NCBI GenBank assembly: GCA_009801085.1
Contig: VNWV01000008.1
Location: 558,001 to 622,000 of the forward strand
Direction of reading: 5' to 3'
DNA from: Lasiodiplodia sp. COLG20
Lineage: Eukaryota > Ascomycota > Dothideomycetes > Botryosphaeriales > Botryosphaeriaceae
Length of the DNA stretch: 64,000 nucleotides
Positions 56,377 through 64,000 of the stretch are shown piece by piece. The first letter of the stretch is position 1. Every line of letters begins with the position of its first letter. The position numbers were made by a program, and so were the translations under genes. The notes beneath the pieces are model-generated. The model was not told the origin of the DNA and did no database searches. It worked only from the letters and a program-made list of their open reading frames with translations.

Positions 56377-57086
56377 ATGTCTCCTAAGCGCAAGCGTTCC
56401 GACTCCACTTCCTCGCCGGCCTCGACCTCCAGCCTCTTCTCGCGATCTTCCGTGAGCCCATCTCCTCCATCCCACCTCCCCAGCAACACCATGCAGCTGG
56501 ACGTTCCCACCCAGGCCTATCCAACACCTGCTCACTCATGGATGTGGCAGCCACGGAGCGAGGCCAGCAACGACAGCGGACGGACGATGAAGCGCTTCCG
56601 AGACAACAGGCCTGACGAACGCCTCATCCACGGTACGGAGCTCCAGCACTTTTCACGCAGCACCCGCACGGTAGCGCTAACAGCTCCATTATAGAGTCCA
56701 CATTGAGAAGGCTATACAGTGCGCAGCGCGAACAACCGCACGTCTCGCCCATCCCATCCCAAGCCCCTGCAGTAGCAGAAGACGCCGCACCCGTGTCTCA
56801 CCAACCCGCCGTCCAAAAGTCCACTCTCCACAAGTTTTGGAAGATACCTCAAGCGCCTTCGCAGCAGCCACCCCCAGCTTCGTTGCCGGCTGCATCCAAT
56901 GGCGCACAAGGCGCACGTTGTGAAGACTGCGATGCTAGCCTCGTGTCCGAGGAGAGCATGGACATTGACATGGACGGCTGCGGGTCGCAGCAGCAGTTTG
57001 CATGTAATCACTGCGGGCGAATGGTATGCGGAACGTGTTCCATATCTCGCGATGTGAGAAGTTGCCTCAACTGTGCTATGACATGA
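56377..57086 (+). CDS. Hypothetical protein with C-terminal CxxC zinc motif
   Basis: Exons 56377-56632 and 56695-57086 join in phase to 215 aa. The N-terminus is basic and Ser/Pro-rich (MSPKRKRSDSTSSPAS), a likely nuclear localisation signal. A short conserved-looking motif, TLHKFWKIPQAPS, lies mid-protein. The C-terminus has ARCEDCDASL and CNHCGRMVCGTCSISRDVRS followed by CLNC: at least six cysteines in CxxC pairs, consistent with a treble-clef or RING-like zinc site. No named family recognised. A nuclear regulatory role is a guess. Confidence 0.72.
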
Positions 57087-57449
57087 GTGCTCTTAGCCAC
57101 TGTGAATTAGCTGTGGAACATGCCCTATGCTGAAAGGTCCTATTTTTAGAAGGGCCATGCGCGGGGCATATCATATATGTCATGTACAATTTTTGATTAT
57201 TAGCGAGCATATGCTGATAATGGCGTCGAGGGGGTTTCTGGGTTTCACGGCGCTGGATTATGTGGGTTAGGATCAGACAAAGGAAATTTTTGGATATTGT
57301 TGAATCTACGCAGATTTCTAGCAGTGATCCCACATGGATCAAGCTACATAGATTGGAGAATTACATGCATAAAATGAATGAATTGGCCCCATTCTCTAAA
57401 TGTATAGTACAGTCTCCGCGCGCCACAAAGTCGTACGACCTCAAGTGCT
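57087..57449. other. Intergenic between convergent genes
   Basis: Shared 3' flank of the Cys-rich gene (plus) and kynurenine monooxygenase (minus). Nothing recognised. Confidence 0.5.
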
Positions 57450-59319
<1,870 letters not shown>

Positions 59320-59695
59320 GTTCCTGGGTTGCTGTGGGTTGGAAAAGAGGACGGCGACAAGGGAAAATATAGCCGTCACCTGAGAAATGAGGTGATGAGG
59401 TAAGAAAACTGATGACTATTCCTTCCATCTTCCGGACGACCGCGTCTGGCTCCTACCTTTTCTCGACCGCATCTGACTCGCTAGCGGGTAGTGGCGGATC
59501 GGCGTCTGCGGGCGCCAATGCCGATCTCCAGAAATTCAACGCCGTTTTTGTGCTACTCCGCCTGAACTCCGGTGAAGGTCACACTTCTATCACTCTTTGT
59601 GCGGCATATCTCAGCATATAAATAGCTTACTGTTCAAACGGTTGCGACCCTCACCTTCGCCATCTCGACGGTCAAGACGCCCCTCTTTAGCAACC
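59320..59695. other. Short divergent promoter between KMO and MetAP1
   Basis: 376 bp serve both genes. A TATA box faces MetAP1 at 59617. Confidence 0.55.
59617..59625 (+). promoter_or_regulatory. TATA box of the MetAP1 gene
   Basis: TATAAATAG in plus orientation, 71 bp before the MetAP1 ATG, inside the divergent promoter. Confidence 0.5.
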
Positions 59696-61116
59696 ATGGC
59701 TACCGAAACTGCAGGCCCGCGCAAGTGCCTGGGAGTCGACTGCGGAAAGGACGCCACCGCGCTGCAATGTCCTAAATGCCAGAAGCTGGGAAAAGAATCC
59801 TACTTCTGCTCGCAAGATTGCTTCAAGAAGAGCTGGGTACGCACCGAGAAACCTCACGCGACACCGAACAGCCCCGCTGACCGCCAAACTACAGAGTGAG
59901 CACAAGGCACTGCACAAGGCCGCCGGCGCAACCTCAAGTAACCCTCTCCGTAACATCTTCCCGCCGAAAGTCGTCTCACAGCCTGACCCAGACACCGGTC
60001 ACTACAACCCCTTCCCGTCCTTCTCTTTTACCGGCGACCTTCGCCCCGTGTACCCTCTGTCGCCCCGCAGAGAAGTTCCCAAGACTATACCACACCCCGA
60101 CTATGCGAAGGATGGCATTCCGAGGAGTGAGCAGATCTTTGTCAACAGACACAAGATCAAGGTTCTCGACGCGAAAGAGATTGAGGGTATGAGGAAGGTC
60201 TGCCGCTTGGCGAGAGAAGTGCTGGACGAGGCCGCCAGGGCAGCAGTGCCGGGCGTTACAACCGATTATATCGACGAGGTCGTCCACAAGGCCTGCGTCG
60301 CCCGTAATGTGAGTACAGAAAGCGCGAATGCGCTCGAGTGAGCCATTTGGGCGCAGTGCAGAAGAAGTAATCGCTCATCATCCACAGTCTTACCCGTCCC
60401 CGCTTAACTACTGCCACTTCCCGAAGTCGGTTTGCACCTCTCTCAACGAAATCATTTGCCACGGTATTCCCGACCAGCGCGTCTTGCAAGACGGTGATAT
60501 TCTCAACATCGACGTCACGCTCTACCACGAAGGGTTCCACGGCGATATCAACGAGACATACTACATCGGCGAGAAGGCGCTTGCCGACGCGGACTCGATT
60601 CGCGTCGTCGAGACGGCACGCGACACTCTTGACGAGGCTATCAAGATCGTCAAGCCAGGCATGCTATTCCGTGACCCTGGCAACGTCATCGAGAAGCTGG
60701 CGAAGCAGAGGAACTGCAGCGTGATCAAGACGTACTGCGGCCATGGTATCAACCAACTGTTCCACTGCCCGCCCAACGTCCCGCACTATGCGAAGAACAA
60801 GGCTGTTGGTACGGCCAAACCCGGCATGTGCTTCACCATCGAGCCCATGATTGCACTGGGAACGCACAGGGACAAGACCTGGCCGGATGATTGGACCAGT
60901 GCCACGCAGGACGGCAAGAGGACTGCACAGTTTGGTAGGAATCAACTACTCCATCGTAATCGTCTAGTACATGCTAATAGGTCTGCAGAACATACCCTGC
61001 TTGTCACGGAGGATGGCGTGGAAGTCCTGACGGCTAGGCTACCGGATTCGACGGGCGGTCCTGTTCCGATACCTGGAATCACGGACGGAACCAAGGAGGC
61101 CACTAACGGTGCTTGA
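59696..61116 (+). CDS. map1: Methionine aminopeptidase 1 (type 1, zinc-finger form)
   Basis: Exons 59696-59836, 59895-60308, 60388-60934 and 60989-61116 give 409 aa. It removes initiator methionine from nascent proteins at the ribosome. The N-terminal zinc finger characteristic of eukaryotic type 1 enzymes is present ([20 protein letters not shown], then YFCSQDCF). The five metal ligands are intact with family spacing: Asp227 (NIDVT), Asp238 (HGDINET), His304 (CGHGI), Glu337 (TIEPM) and Glu368 (AQFEHT, completed across the last intron). A short acidic/Gly tail ends the protein. Every exon joins in phase. Confidence 0.96.
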
Positions 61117-61728
61117 GTAGCGGCATGAAATGCGTCGGATGGTTGCATACGGAGAGGCGTCGGGGAACGATGTGCTTAGCGGGATGTTGTTGAGCGCTTA
61201 GATACCTCTTTCAGATTTTAAAGGCGCTTAGATGCGTCGGCATGCCGAAGGATAGTTGCATTGCATAATGCGCATCAGGAAGTGTAAGAGTGGGCGACGT
61301 GACTCGGCTCGTGACGGGTGCCAATGTGTCTGTGCGGAGCTTGATGCGTGCCTTGGAAGACAGCTCATGCCAGCAGCGCAAAACCGACTGCGTTTCGTCA
61401 TCGTCTATCCGTCTACTCAAGACGTCAGCTCCTTCCAAGCCCGTTTCCTTCCGCGTTTGCCGGCTCGCATTGTTTCTTTGCAAGGTGCTGCACCAAGTCC
61501 CCAGCTTCTGGAGCTCGAGCCGATTGCCCACCGCCTACGACTCGCGCACTCCGGCAGATAACGTCTTCGCGTCCCCCGCCAACCGACGACCGACAAGCAA
61601 ATCTCAACGACGTATCTCTACCAGATCACATCGTCGAACTACCAAAGCCCGACGCTTCCGCGCAGCTGCCGTTGACCTCTCCATCGCAATCTTCCACCCA
61701 ACATCCTCGCGCTCAAAAGCTTTTCAAG
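61117..61728. other. Intergenic, promoter/leader of Erv14
   Basis: 612 bp in tandem orientation. The second half is C-rich and reads open in two frames but without family similarity; it is probably the 5' leader. No gene supported. Confidence 0.5.
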
Positions 61729-62559
61729 ATGTCTGGCGAGGCGTGGCTCTACCTCCTCGCTGTCCTCATAAATGCGGTCAACCTCTTCCTCCAGGTCTTC
61801 TTCACGATCATGTACTCTGATCTCGAATGGTACGCATCACTTCCCAGCGCTCTTTGCGCAGCTCTTGCTGCTTCGGCGCCTTCTCCACGCGCCTCACGCG
61901 CGCGTCGAAGCAGAGAGTCGGCGCCTCGTGGATGACACCGAGCCCTGCTAATACGGCTGGCCACAGCGACTACATCAACCCCATCGATCTTTGCAACCGT
62001 CTGAACACTTACATCATCCCCGAAGCCGCTGTCCACGCCTTCCTGACGTTCCTCTTCCTCATCAACGGCTACTGGATTGCTCTGCTGCTCAACCTGCCCC
62101 TCCTGGCATGGAACGCGAAGAAGTGAGTGACACGCGACTCCTCAATGGGCCCAGAAAAGCCACGCTATTGGTTCTGCGATTGTGCGAGAGAATACGTGGC
62201 CAAGCGCCTAGGCTGTCGATTCAGGGTTAAGAACAGACGACTGATTGCGAGTGGCAGGATCCTTGAGAACCAGCACCTTCTGGACGCGACCGAGATTTTC
62301 AGGAAGCTCAACGTGCACAAGAAGGTACGGAAAAGCGTCTCAGGCGACTTGCGCGCCGAGTGTTTTGCTCAAAATGGACACGCGTGCACTAACACCCTGG
62401 ACAGGAATCCTTCATCAAGCTCGGTTTCCACTTGGTTATGTTCTTCTTTTACCTCTACAGCATGATGTGAGTCCCCTCCCACTCCCGACATCTTTGCGGT
62501 CTTCCGATGCTAATTTGCCTGACAACAGCGTCGCCTTGATCCGTGATGAGACGCACTGA
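61729..62559 (+). CDS. erv14: Erv14/cornichon cargo receptor
   Basis: Five small exons (61729-61829, 61967-62122, 62258-62324, 62405-62466, 62529-62559) give 138 aa, the same length as yeast Erv14. This COPII cargo adaptor cycles between ER and Golgi and exports membrane proteins. Three membrane segments are visible: [40 protein letters not shown], and [20 protein letters not shown]. Hallmarks are [18 protein letters not shown] at the first junction, the COPII-type [13 protein letters not shown] and the C-terminal ALIRDE. Every junction completes a conserved codon, so the structure is secure despite the many introns. Confidence 0.96.
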
Positions 62560-63256
62560 ATCCGCTCTGAGACCGAGAAGAGCATGTACCGTGGCTCCTT
62601 GTAAGCAAACGGCAAGCCTTCCGTAGGCGCGAATACGGCTCGAAGTCGCTTGCCTTTGCGGCAACATGCGCTATGAATTAAGAAAGAATGAGTAGTAACG
62701 GCTGGGACGAGTGGATGGATGTATGAATGACATGAGATAGGCGAGGGGTACGCGCTTCTGGGCATGTACTTTCCTTGGCTCTGTATGCCCGCCTGCCGGG
62801 CTTGTCGAGCACAAGGCTGTATTTATAGCCCTGGCGGAGACTTGAATGGTATGATAGCTCCGCAACTAATGCCGAGTAGCAAAATAAACTTTGAATGGTA
62901 CTGAAACGTAAAACCGCATGGGCGTCTTTCCCGTCTCATTCCTGGGACAAACACCAGTGGCCTGTGGAAAAAGCGCTATTTCTGATAATAACTGTCGACG
63001 TTCGGCACATACATCTCGGCGTGCTGTGGCTCTTTTCTTTTTCCTTTGGCGCAAGCCAACTGATCTATCTCACCAGCTGTATTGTACTGTGGTCCATCGC
63101 CTTGCTCAGGTTGTGGTGCTGAGTCAGCGTAAGACCCTGACTCGCTCAACGTCACTGCCCCCCAAGCTGCAGCCAAAAGTCCGAACTACTGCTACATAAG
63201 TCGCGTCGTCCCATCCACGAACCACACAACGCATACGACACATATATACACACACC
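62560..63256. other. Intergenic, promoter of PRP17
   Basis: 697 bp in tandem orientation. CA/TA-rich near 63240 just before the ATG. No gene recognised. Confidence 0.5.
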
Positions 63257-64000
63257 ATGGCGAGCAACACCAAAGGTCGCGTACCTACGGGCTTTGCTGA
63301 CGAAATCGTCATCAGCGAGGCCTCTTTCCGTTCGGCGCACCGAGCGCGCGAGGCAGCAACTGAACCGCCGAGCAAAAAGCGCAAGAGAGAAGAAAAGGGC
63401 GACTCCAGCATTGTATACGGCAAAGGCGCATACAAGGGTCCATGGGCAAAATACCAGTTCGAGCGACCGGACGCTGCGTCGGATGAGGAGGGCTCCGACG
63501 TGGAAATTGTGTATGAAGAGGACGAGATCGAAGAGCAGCCTGCGCCACCGACAACGAAGGATGGGACCGCGTACGAGCACGAGGATGCGGCGGAAGAGAA
63601 GACGGTCTTCCACGGCTCGCAAGAGTTCGACTACCAAGGGCGCACATATATGCATGTGCCGCAGGATTTGGGAGTCAACTTGCGGGGCGAGATCACCGAC
63701 CTCAAAAACTATATCCCCAAGAAGTGCATCCACACCTGGAAACACCACACCAAGGCCATCAACGCGCTGCGATTTTTCCCCGACTCGGGCCACCTTCTGC
63801 TGTCAGCATCTGCGGACAACACAGTCAAGATTTGGGACGTCTATCACAATCGCGAACTGCTGCGGAGTTACATGGGGCACAACAAGTCCGTCAACGACAT
63901 TTGCTTCAACAACGATGGCACGCAGTTCCTGTCTGCCTCGTACGACCGTCAGATGAAGCTGTGGGATACGGAGACTGGCAAGTGCATCACAAAGTTCTCG
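63257..64000 (+). CDS. prp17: Pre-mRNA-processing factor 17 (PRP17/CDC40), 3' end cut by window edge
   Basis: Open frame from ATG 63257 to the window end, 248 codons. PRP17/CDC40 is a WD40 splicing factor of the second catalytic step. Evidence: the N-terminal signature GAYKGPWAKYQFE, EFDYQGRTYMHVPQDLGVNL, CIHTWKHHTKAINALRFFP, then the first WD repeats (LLLSASADNTVKIWDVYHNR; SYMGHNKSVNDICFNNDGTQ, DRQMKLWD). The remaining repeats lie outside. The N-terminal region before the GAYKGPW signature is only about 55 residues, shorter than in yeast and human, so a 5' exon may be missed, although the CA-rich leader before this ATG looks like a normal 5' UTR. Confidence 0.92.
   Translation, partial: MASNTKGRVPTGFADEIVISEASFRSAHRAREAATEPPSKKRKREEKGDSSIVYGKGAYKGPWAKYQFERPDAASDEEGSDVEIVYEEDEIEEQPAPPTTKDGTAYEHEDAAEEKTVFHGSQEFDYQGRTYMHVPQDLGVNLRGEITDLKNYIPKKCIHTWKHHTKAINALRFFPDSGHLLLSASADNTVKIWDVYHNRELLRSYMGHNKSVNDICFNNDGTQFLSASYDRQMKLWDTETGKCITKFS

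Noticed and set aside
59320..59379. Upstream ATG of kynurenine monooxygenase
   Set aside because: It would add a hydrophobic stretch before the FAD-binding strand, which is normally at the N-terminus in this family.

Overview
This window is nuclear DNA of a filamentous ascomycete (Pezizomycotina). The evidence is the gene content (HET-domain and NACHT proteins, kynurenine 3-monooxygenase, a class II DAHP synthase, secreted pectin and beta-glucoside hydrolases), introns mostly of 49 to 150 nt with GTAAGT/GTATGT-type donors and C(T)AG acceptors, and the close packing of genes on both strands. The combination suggests a plant-associated Dothideomycete-like fungus, but the class is an inference. 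There is one 100-base run of N (9085-9184), a scaffold gap.

Layout. 1-1756: 5' part of a NACHT (STAND/NLR-like) gene, cut by the window edge. 2222-3832: a CAX-type cation exchanger with an altered first ion-binding repeat. 4430-5602: an FSP1/AIFM2-like FAD oxidoreductase. 6108-9543: low-complexity territory with a Cys-rich protein, a polyQ/polyP/RS protein, a short inverted repeat against the gap and the 3' end of a gene cut by the gap. 10113-15378: a CSC1/OSCA-type channel and a secreted PL4 rhamnogalacturonan lyase, both on the minus strand. 15379-17817: a gene-poor stretch. 17818-26105: a HYPK-like protein diverging from class II DAHP synthase, then an amidase and a mitochondrially targeted SDR preceded by a 26-codon leader ORF. 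26794-30843: an N-myristoylation-type protein, an orphan small acidic protein and a HET-domain protein. 31498-37632: kinesin-5 (BimC) diverging from a PHAF1/UPF0183 homologue. 38278-46010: a large CorA-family transporter, a probable Ame1/CENP-U kinetochore protein and a DUF1769 protein. 47760-50105: a broken SDR and an arrestin-like protein. 50634-53349: a secreted GH3 beta-glucosidase. 54600-64000: MEMO1 homologue, Cys-rich nuclear-type protein, kynurenine 3-monooxygenase, methionine aminopeptidase 1, Erv14/cornichon and the 5' part of the PRP17 splicing factor.

The genes do not form one pathway or an obvious biosynthetic cluster. Loose themes are allorecognition/innate-immunity-type proteins (NACHT, HET), plant cell-wall breakdown (PL4, GH3), ion transport (CAX, CSC1, CorA), chromosome segregation (kinesin-5, Ame1-like), and aromatic amino acid metabolism at both ends (DAHP synthase for synthesis, KMO for tryptophan catabolism). 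Several housekeeping pairs share short divergent promoters: kinesin-5/PHAF1, Ame1-like/DUF1769, MEMO1/Cys-rich protein, KMO/MetAP1 and HYPK/DAHP synthase.

Exon boundaries were assigned by eye from frame continuity, splice consensus and family conservation. In every multi-exon gene reported as intact the phases join without a remainder. No tRNA, rRNA, CRISPR array or intact transposon was recognised. No previously undescribed multi-gene system could be demonstrated. The most unusual items are the broken SDR, the CAX protein lacking its usual acidic residue, the inverted repeat at the gap, the strand-skew flip in the Cys-rich gene and the leader ORF in front of the mitochondrial SDR.
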